Shown: positions 45,327 to 52,710, counted from the stretch's first letter. The stretch is DNA of 64,000 bases from Armatimonadota bacterium (GCA_016125185.1 WGMG01000006.1:1612001-1676000), one strand, 5' to 3'. Notes: generated by a model from the sequence alone, not told the origin. A program made the numbers and translations.

Positions 45327-45354
45327 AGTTATCCACACTAATTTGTGGATAACT
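45327..45354. promoter_or_regulatory. Perfect palindrome upstream of structured RNA 3
   Basis: AGTTATCCACA and TGTGGATAACT, 11-bp perfect arms with a 6-base spacer, centred at 45340.5, 63.5 bp before the predicted start of RNA 3. Both halves contain the exact DnaA-box 9-mer TTATCCACA. The geometry equals that of a class I activator site. Confidence 0.82.
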
Positions 45355-45368
45355 TCGCGAATCTTTTC

Positions 45369-45397
45369 TTGTTTTCTAAGAATTAATGTCGTATAGT
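45369..45397 (+). promoter_or_regulatory. Promoter of structured RNA 3
   Basis: TTGTTT (45369-45374), 17-bp spacer, TATAGT (45392-45397). It predicts a start at the G of GUCUCC, 45404. Spacing from palindrome to -35 (14 bp) equals that of RNA 2. Confidence 0.78.
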
Positions 45398-45403
45398 ATT
45401 AAT

Positions 45404-45690
45404 GTCTCCGGTGGAGAGCTTCGGCAGGAAACCAGGGGCGAGTCGCCTTTAGATCAGATTTCGGTCAGATCCACAGATAGGGCGGCAGCCGGAAGGCGCG
45501 GAGTTTCGACAAGGCGCAACATGGCAAAACCCGCTTTTGCTCGCTGGCTTCGGCCCGTGAGCCCTAGACAGGCGGAAAAAAGTTCTTGAAGGCGCTTAGC
45601 TTCGGCTAGGCGCCGAAGAGAGCTAAATTTTGGGGTTCCGTCAGGATCGTCGAAAGGCGACTCAGGCGGGACCCCTTAATTCTGTTTGAG
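45404..45690 (+). ncRNA. Structured RNA 3 of the tandem family (longest)
   Basis: About 285 nt beginning GUCUCCGG. The 3' domain is shared with RNAs 1 and 2: AAGUUCUU, a 10-bp hairpin with UUCG loop (45591-45614), AAGAGAGCU, then GGGGUUCC (45632-45639) pairing with GGGACCCC (45668-45675) around GUCG-AAAGG-CGAC, and a UUAAUUCUGUUU tail. Relative to RNA 2, the hairpin stem changes T-A to C-G and G-C to C-G at two positions with pairing kept. An extra 60-70 nt of hairpins in the middle makes it longer. It ends just before a convergent gene at 45692. Confidence 0.8.
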
Positions 45691-45691
45691 C

Positions 45692-46267
45692 CTAGGCTAC
45701 TACTTGCGATTGCGCCTCGCGTAGTAGCTCCAGAACCCCGAAGTGCTCAGCCCAGCGAGTCATGTACGCCTCGTCCAAGTCCTCTCCCTGAGTCTCCAAC
45801 ACCTGCACAATATCGTTCCATTGACGATCGCTGACCTTATTCCCCAGAACAAACCATCTTAGCTTCGTGATCACGATGTCTTCGGGAGACGCGAACGGTA
45901 ACGACTTTCCCGGCAGGAATTCGACCCATCGCTTCCGCTCTAATTGCCCTCTGGAATATTCGTCGTGGGGCAAAAGGAAGATGTCGAACTTATCCAGCGT
46001 CTCTCCATGCAGAATCTGACCCGCCGCAAACTCCTGGCGCCCTTTCAGAGATTCCCGCATGAGTTCGGCGTCGATCACGTAGGGCCACTCGAAAGCCTCT
46101 TCCAGGAGGTCGATCTGTTCAACAGACAAAGAAGCCGCAATGTCCACGTCGCGAGTATTGCGCTCCTGCCCCCAAACAGAACTCGCCATCGACCCGCCGA
46201 TCACAAAATCCACGCCAGCGGTCTGGAGCTTCTCGACCACCTCGAATAGGGTCTCGAAAATGGTCAC
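45692..46267 (-). CDS. Nucleotidyltransferase-like protein (DUF6036/AbiEii-type)
   Basis: A 191-residue protein of the nucleotidyltransferase superfamily. VDFVIGGSMASSVWG near 18-32 and TRDVDIAASL near 37-46 match the GG(S) and D-x-D signature of MNT/AbiEii-like proteins. The region after GLRWFVLGNKVSDRQWNDIV (here KLRWFVLG) is typical of the DUF6036 group often found in toxin-antitoxin-like pairs. I chose GTG 46267, because it overlaps the stop of a small upstream gene (GTGA) and removes a composition-poor N-terminal extension present from a TTG at 46345. Confidence 0.75.
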   Translation of the reverse strand: MTIFETLFEVVEKLQTAGVDFVIGGSMASSVWGQERNTRDVDIAASLSVEQIDLLEEAFEWPYVIDAELMRESLKGRQEFAAGQILHGETLDKFDIFLLPHDEYSRGQLERKRWVEFLPGKSLPFASPEDIVITKLRWFVLGNKVSDRQWNDIVQVLETQGEDLDEAYMTRWAEHFGVLELLREAQSQVVA

Positions 46268-46425
46268 TCGGGCCGGTACTTCCTTGTCGTCTCCCGAACG
46301 ACCTTCATGCCCGCCATCAGCTCCAAAGTCTTTTTCAGACGCCAAGAAGGGCCCTTTTCACGCGAAAGCCGAACCCGAGCCCGGTGCATCTCGATCGACG
46401 TATCCTGTAGGTCCGTCCGCTTCAC
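46264..46425 (-). CDS. Small protein coupled to the nucleotidyltransferase-like gene
   Basis: A 53-residue product starting at a GTG (46425) and ending in TGA that overlaps the GTG of the next gene (46264-46267). The sequence (TDLQDTSIEMHRARVRL... then LKKTLELMAGMKVVRETT) resembles short helical proteins that commonly precede DUF6036-type nucleotidyltransferases. A TATAAT (minus strand, 46437-46432) lies 6 bases before the GTG, so the transcript would start on the GTG itself and be leaderless. Overlap and promoter support it as a true gene despite its length. Confidence 0.68.
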   Translation of the reverse strand: MKRTDLQDTSIEMHRARVRLSREKGPSWRLKKTLELMAGMKVVRETTRKYRPE

Positions 46426-46431
46426 GAACCC

Positions 46432-46437
46432 ATTATA
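46432..46437 (-). promoter_or_regulatory. -10 element for the leaderless small gene pair
   Basis: A perfect TATAAT read on the minus strand, 6 bases before the GTG at 46425. The predicted transcription start coincides with the start codon. Confidence 0.5.
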
Positions 46438-46462
46438 CTAGACACTCGTCTCCCCTAAAAAC

Positions 46463-46493
46463 AAAAATCCCCATGGCCAAAGCCCTGGGGATT
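46463..46493 (-). terminator. Intrinsic terminator after rplI
   Basis: AATCCCCA/TGGGGATT stem with a GC-containing inner loop, followed on the minus strand by TTTTGTTTTTA. It lies 20 bp past the rplI stop. Confidence 0.88.
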
Positions 46494-46512
46494 CCTATTC
46501 AAAACCGAGAAC

Positions 46513-47019
46513 TTAGGCTTCGACCGGAGCGGACTCTTCTTCCTCTTCTGTTTCCTCGACCACGTTCAATGCCGGGTCGAAGACGTCGACGGTGATGTGT
46601 CCGTCAACATGTGCGTGCAGATCGAGCTCGACCGAGTACGAACCCAGTCGCTTGATCGGATCGTGCAGAGCAACCTGCTTCTTATCCAACTCGACACCAA
46701 GCTGAGCCTTGATCGCATCGGCGATGTTCTGCGAAGTGATCGCACCGTTCAGTCGGACGCCGTCTGCGCCAACCTTGGTCTCGATCTTGACGGTCTGACC
46801 GTCGAGCTTCGTCTTCAGGCCTTCGGCATCGGTCTTCTTCGCCGCAACCTTTTCGGCCAAGCGAGCGTTTCGCTTCTCAAGTGCCGCGATCTGGCTCTTA
46901 TCGGCATAGATCGCCAAGCCGCGCGGGAAAAGGTAATTCCGCGCAAAGCCGTCGGCAACGTTCACGACCGTTCCGGCTTTGCCGACCTTCGGTACTGTCT
47001 GATTCAGGATTACCTTCAT
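46513..47019 (-). CDS. rplI: 50S ribosomal protein L9
   Basis: 168 residues. The N-terminal domain carries the L9 signature MKVILNQTVPKVGKAGTVVNVADGFARNYLFPRGLA, followed by the long connecting helix (about 40-75) and the C-terminal rRNA-binding domain (IT..NIADAIKAQLGVELDKK). An acidic EETEEEEE tail extends it beyond the usual 148 residues. It is a structural protein of the large subunit near the L1 stalk. It lies 40 bp downstream of the MCE-domain gene, not with rpsF/rpsR as is common. Confidence 0.97.
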   Translation of the reverse strand: MKVILNQTVPKVGKAGTVVNVADGFARNYLFPRGLAIYADKSQIAALEKRNARLAEKVAAKKTDAEGLKTKLDGQTVKIETKVGADGVRLNGAITSQNIADAIKAQLGVELDKKQVALHDPIKRLGSYSVELDLHAHVDGHITVDVFDPALNVVEETEEEEESAPVEA

Positions 47020-47058
47020 CTCGTTAAAATCTTCTCCAGCGGTTTCTTGTCCCGGGCC

Positions 47059-48501
47059 TCAGCGCTTAATTCCAAAGCCGATGCTCGGGGCGTTGTCCTT
47101 AAAGACGCGGTCCATGCCAAACCAGCCGTACACGTCTTTTCCGAAGTTATATCGGAGTCGCACATCGAATCTCGGATCGTTCAAACTGAACAAATCCGCA
47201 CGCAACGATGCCGCAGGACCGAACGAATAATCTACCCCAAGTCCGGGCTTAGATGCAAATATTCCGTACCGTATTTGGAACCGATCGTCGATTTTCTTAC
47301 CCAACTGCGCGATCAGGTTGTTCCCCTCAAACGCATTGTAAAGTCCAAAATGCACGCTGTCCCCGTTGCTCTGCGGGAAAACCAGCGTAAAGTCGGTCCG
47401 CGTAAAGTTCGGCTTCGACTCCTCGATCACGTCGAAATGCGACTCATACTTCAGAGCCGGAATCAGCGATCCGTTACCGCCCACGGTGTCGGAAACCTTC
47501 TTCACTGCCCCTTTCACATCGTCCGCAATATCGTTGATCTTCGTAGCGATTTCGTTCGCCTTCGTCATCAACTCGCTCATCTTGCGGCTGATCTCGGGCC
47601 CATCCTTCGACATCGTCTCGACGTTCTTGGCGATGACCTCGCCGTTGGCTGCCATCTTAACTCCGCTATCCGTCATCGCTTGGATGTTCTTCGCAGAACT
47701 CTTGATCGCCGTCTGGAGGTCGGGGTCGCTCACCAGCTTGTTCATCTCCGCGATCATCTTGCTTCCCTGCTCCGAAGCCACCCGGATATTCTCTAGCGTC
47801 TCCTTCAGATCGCCCTGAATCTTCCCTTCTTTCGACAGCGCGTACAGATCCTTCGTCATCCCCTGGATGTTCGCCATCGTCGCCGAAGCCTCCTGAAGCG
47901 TCTTCGAGAGGGTCGCTTGGTTCGAAACGATCAAGCTATTCACCGACGATGCCGTCTGGCCAAACTGCGCCATCGTCTTGTTCGTGGTCGCCATCAGGTC
48001 CTTGACCTCGTTCACCAGCGTCTTGTCTTCGAGGATTTTTCGGAAAGCCGCCATGGTCTTGGTCAGCTCGGCCACCGCATCCTTTCCGTTCGGCAAAAAG
48101 CTGTCCAGCGCGCCTTGCTTCACGCCCATCATCTCGTCGCCGGGCGAAAGGTAACCGTCGGCTGAGGTCGGCGGCACGACCGAAACGATGTTCTCACCAA
48201 TGCCCGTCAGGCTGGTCGGAAGTTGAACCACCGATCCCCGTGGAATCTGCACCTCTGGGTTCACCGCCAGCACCATCTGCGCCTCGGTTGGAGACTTCAA
48301 CGCCACCGCTTTCACCGTCCCGATGTTCACACCCGCCATCAAAACGCGGGTTCCCGGCGCGATCCCGCCCGCATCCTGGAATTTTGCGTAGTACGTCTGC
48401 GTCTTAGGCCCAAACAGCTTCTGACCCAGCACCGCATACGCGGCGTACAGCATCGCGAAAAAGGCGACAACTAAGACCCCAACTTTCCCAGCGTTTTGCA
48501 T
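47059..48501 (-). CDS. MCE/MlaD-family protein
   Basis: A 480-residue membrane-anchored lipid-transport-type protein. An N-terminal helix (VGVLVVAFFAMLYAAYAVL) anchors it. The MCE domain follows (about 38-120: YYAKFQDAGGIAPGTRVLMAGVNIGTVKAVAL...IPRGSVVQLPTSLTGIGENIVSV). A long helical stretch then contains repeated short Met/Lys/Asn-rich heptads (about 150-330), and the C-terminal region is beta-rich. MlaD-type proteins form hexameric tunnels between membranes. No MlaE/F permease or ATPase genes lie nearby. Confidence 0.9.
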   Translation of the reverse strand: MQNAGKVGVLVVAFFAMLYAAYAVLGQKLFGPKTQTYYAKFQDAGGIAPGTRVLMAGVNIGTVKAVALKSPTEAQMVLAVNPEVQIPRGSVVQLPTSLTGIGENIVSVVPPTSADGYLSPGDEMMGVKQGALDSFLPNGKDAVAELTKTMAAFRKILEDKTLVNEVKDLMATTNKTMAQFGQTASSVNSLIVSNQATLSKTLQEASATMANIQGMTKDLYALSKEGKIQGDLKETLENIRVASEQGSKMIAEMNKLVSDPDLQTAIKSSAKNIQAMTDSGVKMAANGEVIAKNVETMSKDGPEISRKMSELMTKANEIATKINDIADDVKGAVKKVSDTVGGNGSLIPALKYESHFDVIEESKPNFTRTDFTLVFPQSNGDSVHFGLYNAFEGNNLIAQLGKKIDDRFQIRYGIFASKPGLGVDYSFGPAASLRADLFSLNDPRFDVRLRYNFGKDVYGWFGMDRVFKDNAPSIGFGIKR

Positions 48502-48555
48502 CGGCTTCCATTAAGTGTAGACGCTTAACCTGGCAATTTTGCTGTTCGAACCTGC

Positions 48556-49017
48556 TTACGGAGCGTTCGCCACATACAGACCGGGGTACTCGCCCGGCTC
48601 TTCGGCTAGTTCGTTGTCTACCGGCGACTCCAAAATCTTTGTCCAGAACTCCTCAAATTCCGCATCGTCCCGAATGATCCGGTCATAGCTTTCCTCGTAA
48701 AACGGTGGCCACCGCTCGCCCGTCTTCTTCACGATTCCTTTGCCCGTCTTCGTCTTCGCCTTCTCCACGATGTCGCTCAGTTCGTTGCCCTCCTCGACCC
48801 TAAACATTAGCTCTGTCTGGTTGGGTAGCACGCAGGCGATGATGAGGTCCCACTTCCGCCCATCCGGGCGGAGCAGATTGGAGAGTAACCGATTCCGCTC
48901 CTCGTCCGATAAGTCGCGCCGATGTCGAAAAGTCACGTAGTAAACGACGTTATCGGCCCGCCAATGCGGCAACCGGCCTCGCCAAATCGAAAAGTTCTCC
49001 CATCGCTTGCCCGCCAT
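48556..49017 (-). CDS. REP-associated transposase-like protein without HUH motif
   Basis: A 153-residue protein of the Y1_Tnp/RAYT family shape: LPHWRADNVVYYVTFRHRR opening, LLRPDGRKWDLIIACVLPNQTELMF in the middle and EESYDRIIRDDAEFEEFWTKILESPV..L.EEP.EYPG at the end. In active members the middle motif is MPNHVHLL, whose two His bind metal; here it is LPNQTELM, so both His are gone. The Tyr in ESYDRIIRD remains. This implies loss of DNA nicking, and it is either domesticated or decaying. REP-like repeats elsewhere in the window could be its former substrates. Confidence 0.85.
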   Translation of the reverse strand: MAGKRWENFSIWRGRLPHWRADNVVYYVTFRHRRDLSDEERNRLLSNLLRPDGRKWDLIIACVLPNQTELMFRVEEGNELSDIVEKAKTKTGKGIVKKTGERWPPFYEESYDRIIRDDAEFEEFWTKILESPVDNELAEEPGEYPGLYVANAP

Positions 49018-49020
49018 CGG

Positions 49021-49359
49021 CTAAGAAAGCGCTGCGTCCCCGCGCTCGTCGGTCCGAATCCGAATCGCCTCGACGATTTCGGAGACAAAAATCTTTCCGT
49101 CACCGATCTCGCCCGTCTTCGCCGCCCCAACGATCGCGTTCACCGCGACGTCCAGTTGATCGTCCGGCACCACCACCTCGACCCGCATCTTGGGCAACAG
49201 CACCGGCGCTTTGGTCTTAGCCGCGCCTTTCGTCTTCCCCATCTGTCGGCCATAGCCGCGAACCTGGTCGACGGTCACGCCTTGGATATCGGCGTCGTGC
49301 AGAGCCGCCTGCACCGCCTCAAGCTTTCCGATCTGAATAATGGCTTCGATTCGCTTCAC
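49021..49359 (-). CDS. PII-family signalling protein (GlnB/GlnK-like)
   Basis: A 112-residue PII protein. The start KRIEAIIQIGKLEAVQAALHDADIQGVTVDQVRGYGRQ and the C-terminal VVVPDDQLDVAVNAIVGAAKTGEIGDGKIFV match the family, which senses 2-oxoglutarate and ATP/ADP to control nitrogen assimilation. The T-loop differs: GKTKGAAKTKAPVLLPK replaces the usual GxTELYRGxEY, so the uridylylated Tyr is absent. I chose GTG 49359, because GGGGG precedes it by 5 bases and the family begins M(K)KIEAI. No glnA, amtB or glnD is nearby. Confidence 0.93.
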   Translation of the reverse strand: MKRIEAIIQIGKLEAVQAALHDADIQGVTVDQVRGYGRQMGKTKGAAKTKAPVLLPKMRVEVVVPDDQLDVAVNAIVGAAKTGEIGDGKIFVSEIVEAIRIRTDERGDAALS

Positions 49360-49424
49360 GAGGACCCCCAAATTTACGCTGAATTAGACGATTCAATCGG
49401 TCGATTTGATGCGTCTTCTTTCTT

Positions 49425-50669
49425 GTGGGCGAATTTGTGTCCCAACGTTCGCTGATCATCGGTGTCCTGCTTGCCATTGGCGTTCTCGCCGTCGGCGCGT
49501 TTTCTGGTGCCTGGATCTGGGTCGCCATTCCCCTTGGCGTCGGCATTTTTGCCTTCAGTAGTGCCCTCAAGCGCGAACTCGACGCAGTGGAGGCCGACCT
49601 AGCCCGCAAACGCGAGCAGAACGAAACCCTCGGCGAAATCGCCCGATCTCAAAAGTCGGCGGTCGATGCCTTCGCCGACGGCCTCGACGTCGGCATCTTT
49701 GTCTGCGACGAGCGATGCCAAATCGCTTACGCTAACCGTTTCGCCCAAAGCCTCTTTGGCTTCGAGAATCCGCTCGGCCGCTCCCTCCTCGCCGTCACTC
49801 TCTCGGTCGAACTCGAACAGCTAGCCCTCAACGCCCTCGACGAAAAGAACGTCATCGAGGCCGAGATCAGCTTCAGCTTCCCCAAGGAGCGAATCTGCGT
49901 CGCCCGCGCCTGGACCACCAACGAGCCGCCCCAGCGCGTCTACCTTTCCCTGGTCGAAATCACGGACCTACGCCGGATGGAGCGCGTGCGAAAGGACTTC
50001 GTCGCCAACGTCAGCCACGAGCTTCGAACCCCAATGACCGTCATCCGTGCCTACGCGGAAACCATGATCGACGACGACAGCAAGGAGTTTCGCAAGAAGT
50101 ATCTCCCGCGCATCATCTCCGAGGTAGATCGCCTCACCAGCATCACCCACGACCTGCTCGTCCTCAGCACCGCCGAGTCTAGCCCCGTCCGCAAAGGCCC
50201 CTGCGAGTTCGGCGCCATCATCCGCTACGCCATCAATCTACTCACGCCCCAGGCCAAGGAGAAAGGACTGGTCATCACCTACGAGGGTCCCGAGGACATG
50301 GACATCGAGGCCAACGCCCAGCAGATCACTCAAGTCGTGGTTAACCTCGTCGAGAACGCCATCAAATACACCAACGAGGGCGGCGTCGATCTTCGGCTCG
50401 AAGACCAAGGCGAATACATTCGATTCGACGTCACCGACACCGGCATCGGCATTCCCGAGGAACACCTTCCCCGCCTATTTGAACGCTTCTACCGCGTCGA
50501 CAAAGCTCGTAGCCGCGCCAGCGGAGGCACAGGCCTGGGCCTCAGCATCGTCAAGCACATCGTAGAAGCCCACGGCGGCTCCATCCACGTGGACAGCGCC
50601 CAAAACCGCGGCTCGACCTTTAGCGTGGTGCTCCCGAAGGGCGACTCTACCTCTTTGTCGGTTGGATAA
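49425..50669 (+). CDS. Sensor histidine kinase, PhoR-like
   Basis: A 414-residue membrane kinase. Two N-terminal membrane helices span about 10-45 (LIIGVLLAIGVLAVGAFS and WIWVAIPLGVGIFAF). A PAS domain follows (about 85-180), then the H-box VRKDFVANVSHELRTPMTVIRAY with the phosphorylated His, the N-box VVNLVENAIKYTNEGG, the G1 box DTGIGIPEEHLPRLFERFY and the G2 box GGTGLGLSIVKHIVEAHGG. The arrangement matches PhoR-type phosphate sensors, but the cognate response regulator is not adjacent. The GTG at 49425 is used; a GTG four codons later is possible. Confidence 0.93.
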   Translation: MGEFVSQRSLIIGVLLAIGVLAVGAFSGAWIWVAIPLGVGIFAFSSALKRELDAVEADLARKREQNETLGEIARSQKSAVDAFADGLDVGIFVCDERCQIAYANRFAQSLFGFENPLGRSLLAVTLSVELEQLALNALDEKNVIEAEISFSFPKERICVARAWTTNEPPQRVYLSLVEITDLRRMERVRKDFVANVSHELRTPMTVIRAYAETMIDDDSKEFRKKYLPRIISEVDRLTSITHDLLVLSTAESSPVRKGPCEFGAIIRYAINLLTPQAKEKGLVITYEGPEDMDIEANAQQITQVVVNLVENAIKYTNEGGVDLRLEDQGEYIRFDVTDTGIGIPEEHLPRLFERFYRVDKARSRASGGTGLGLSIVKHIVEAHGGSIHVDSAQNRGSTFSVVLPKGDSTSLSVG

Positions 50670-52134
50670 CCGGCTCGCTCGCCACGCCGGTATCGCTGAA
50701 CGTAACCGCCGCAATCGGTCCATGCGCCACGTTCACCCAACTGATCGGATCGCCCGAGTGGTACCGTTGCCAGTTCCCCCAAGTCACGTTCTCCGCTTCA
50801 TCGCCGCCGTCCGGGTCTTTCCGCGTCCCGTAGCAAATCGCCATGAACTCGCCCGACTTCGGCGCCTCAAAACTCACGCTGCCCGCCACCACTATTCGCG
50901 GCATCCGCGGCTTCTTGTCGCCCAGCCACGGTGAGGCCGGCACGAACGCGTCGTCCTGGTACGGCCCGTTCTTCAGCGCCGTGGCGACATTCGCAAAGTT
51001 GTTGGCCAAGCACTTAAAGCTGAAGTGGACATTGCCCGAATCATCTTCCAACTTCCGCGAAATCGCGATCTGATTGAGGATTTCCGTAGCCTTCCAGTTC
51101 CCTTCGCTCGGGTCGGTCCGACCTGTGTAAAGCCCCGCCCACACGTGCCGGTCGTGCTTGTTTTGCCCCAGCCAATACTTCAAAAGGTCGGGGTACGGTT
51201 GCGGCGACGAAATCGCCCAATAAAGCTGGGGCGAGTAGTAGTCGCACCACCCTTCGTTCAGCCACTTCTGCGCGTCGGCATAAAGCTCGCTGTACTGATC
51301 GAAACCGGCCTTCACTGTCGACGGCTTGCCCGGACGCGCAATCCCAAACGGGCTGATACCCACGAGCACGTGCTTCTTCAGCTTCTTCACGCCCTTATAC
51401 AGGTTCTCGATGAACTCGTCGACGTTTTGCCTCCGCCAGTCGTCCCGACTCAGCGTCCCTCCGCTCGATTTATACTTGTTCCAACTCGGTCCGTCGGGAA
51501 AATCAACTTCGTTCCCGCTTCCGTCCTTCACCGGGTACGGATAGAAGTAGTCGTCCAAGTGCACGCCATCGATGTCGTACCGCTTCACCACGTCGAAAAT
51601 GACGTCGAGCGAGCGCTTCTGCACATCCTTCTCGCCCGGGTCCATCCAAAGATATCGGTCGTACTTCTTCACGATGCCCGGATTCGTGTTGAAAAGGTGG
51701 TTCGCCGCCAGCGGCCCCTTCTGCGCCGGGTGCTCCGCCCGATAGGGGTTGAACCAGCAATGAAGCTCAATTCCCCGTCGATGACACTCCGTCACCGCAA
51801 ACTCGATCGGGTCCCACGCCGGATCGGGTGCTCGCCCCTGCAAGCCCGTCAAATACTCCGACCACGGCTCCAATGACGAGCGGTATAACGCGTCGGCCGA
51901 GGGCCGCACCTGAAACACCAACGCATTCAGATTGAGGTCCTGCGCCTTCTGAATGATCTTCAGCAGTTCGTCCTGCTGTTGCTGGGTCGTCAGGTCCCGC
52001 CGAGAGGGCCAGTCGATGTTGTCCACAGTGGCAACCCAAGCCGCCCGAAATTCCCGTGGAATCGGTGGAAGGGTGGCGGTGAGTTTGTCGTTCGCTAGCA
52101 TCATTGTCGCAAACAGCAGAGTCATTACCCCCAT
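50647..52134 (-). CDS. Family 10-type glycosyl hydrolase (GHL10/DUF187)
   Basis: A 495-residue exported protein. The N-terminus MGVMTLLFATMMLA is a weak signal. The catalytic barrel shows EFRAAWVATVDNIDWPSRRDLT, ALVFQVRPSADALYRS, GIELHCWFNPYRAEH and YDIDGVHLDDYFYP, all hallmarks of the GHL10 family, which is related to glycosidases acting on cell-wall or storage polymers. The C-terminal 110 residues form a separate beta domain. It overlaps the end of the convergent kinase gene by 23 bp. I chose ATG 52134, which leaves room for a divergent gene starting at 52156. Confidence 0.88.
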   Translation of the reverse strand: MGVMTLLFATMMLANDKLTATLPPIPREFRAAWVATVDNIDWPSRRDLTTQQQQDELLKIIQKAQDLNLNALVFQVRPSADALYRSSLEPWSEYLTGLQGRAPDPAWDPIEFAVTECHRRGIELHCWFNPYRAEHPAQKGPLAANHLFNTNPGIVKKYDRYLWMDPGEKDVQKRSLDVIFDVVKRYDIDGVHLDDYFYPYPVKDGSGNEVDFPDGPSWNKYKSSGGTLSRDDWRRQNVDEFIENLYKGVKKLKKHVLVGISPFGIARPGKPSTVKAGFDQYSELYADAQKWLNEGWCDYYSPQLYWAISSPQPYPDLLKYWLGQNKHDRHVWAGLYTGRTDPSEGNWKATEILNQIAISRKLEDDSGNVHFSFKCLANNFANVATALKNGPYQDDAFVPASPWLGDKKPRMPRIVVAGSVSFEAPKSGEFMAICYGTRKDPDGGDEAENVTWGNWQRYHSGDPISWVNVAHGPIAAVTFSDTGVASEPVIQPTKR

Positions 52135-52155
52135 TCTACTGGTAAATTTGAGAGT

Positions 52156-52683
52156 GTGAGTTCGCACGGCGTGATCCAAATCGGGGAAATAACCTCGAAG
52201 CTCACGTGGCTTATGACACCGATCGGCCTGCTGATCGATGAAGTCAATCTCCAGGGCGGCCCCCTCGATATCGACACCGACGACCTCGACAAGAGCCGCG
52301 GCAAACTCTCCTTCGAAGCTATCATCCGCAATCAGTCGGTCGCCGTCTTCCTCGAAAAACTCCAGCCGGGCGGACTGACGAATTTCCAAGTCTCGATCCA
52401 GCCCACGGGACTCCATATCCAGGCCGTCAAGACCGTCATCGTTCCGATTCCTGCCACCGCCCACGCCATCCTGAAGCTCGATTCACCCGAAGAAATCTCG
52501 GTCGAACTCGTCTCTGCCGAGGCTCTCGGAGCCGGTCTCAAGAACATGGTCGCCAACCAGATCGCGCAGATCAACCCGATCGTCAAGTCCGACATGTTCC
52601 CGATCCCCGTCCGCTTCAAAGGGGTCATTCACGGCGACGGACAGGTGACTGTCATCGGCGAAGGCGATCTTTCTGCAACCTAA
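52156..52683 (+). CDS. Hypothetical protein, LmeA/DUF2993-like
   Basis: A 175-residue soluble protein from a GTG start. It has a repetitive beta-strand layout (GKLSFEAIIRNQSVAVFLEKLQ, then FQVSIQPTGLHIQAVKTVIVPIPATAHAIL) with helical insertions, resembling the DUF2993/LmeA lipid-binding fold. This is a tentative comparison of patterns, not a firm assignment. It is divergent from the GHL10 gene (21-bp gap), and 27 bp upstream of the next gene. Confidence 0.65.
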   Translation: MSSHGVIQIGEITSKLTWLMTPIGLLIDEVNLQGGPLDIDTDDLDKSRGKLSFEAIIRNQSVAVFLEKLQPGGLTNFQVSIQPTGLHIQAVKTVIVPIPATAHAILKLDSPEEISVELVSAEALGAGLKNMVANQIAQINPIVKSDMFPIPVRFKGVIHGDGQVTVIGEGDLSAT

Positions 52684-52710
52684 ACCGGTCCCAAACCCGT
52701 CTCTACAAGC

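Noticed and set aside
44502-45354. Firm call of the chromosomal replication origin
   Set aside because: DnaA-like boxes are present, but their pairing and fixed promoter distance, and the absence of origin-linked genes, make a regulatory role at least as likely. Kept as a finding, not as a feature.
44502-45690. CRISPR array or tracrRNA locus
   Set aside because: Copies are about 210-285 nt, have individual promoters and covarying stems, and lack short direct repeats with unique spacers; no cas genes are in the window.
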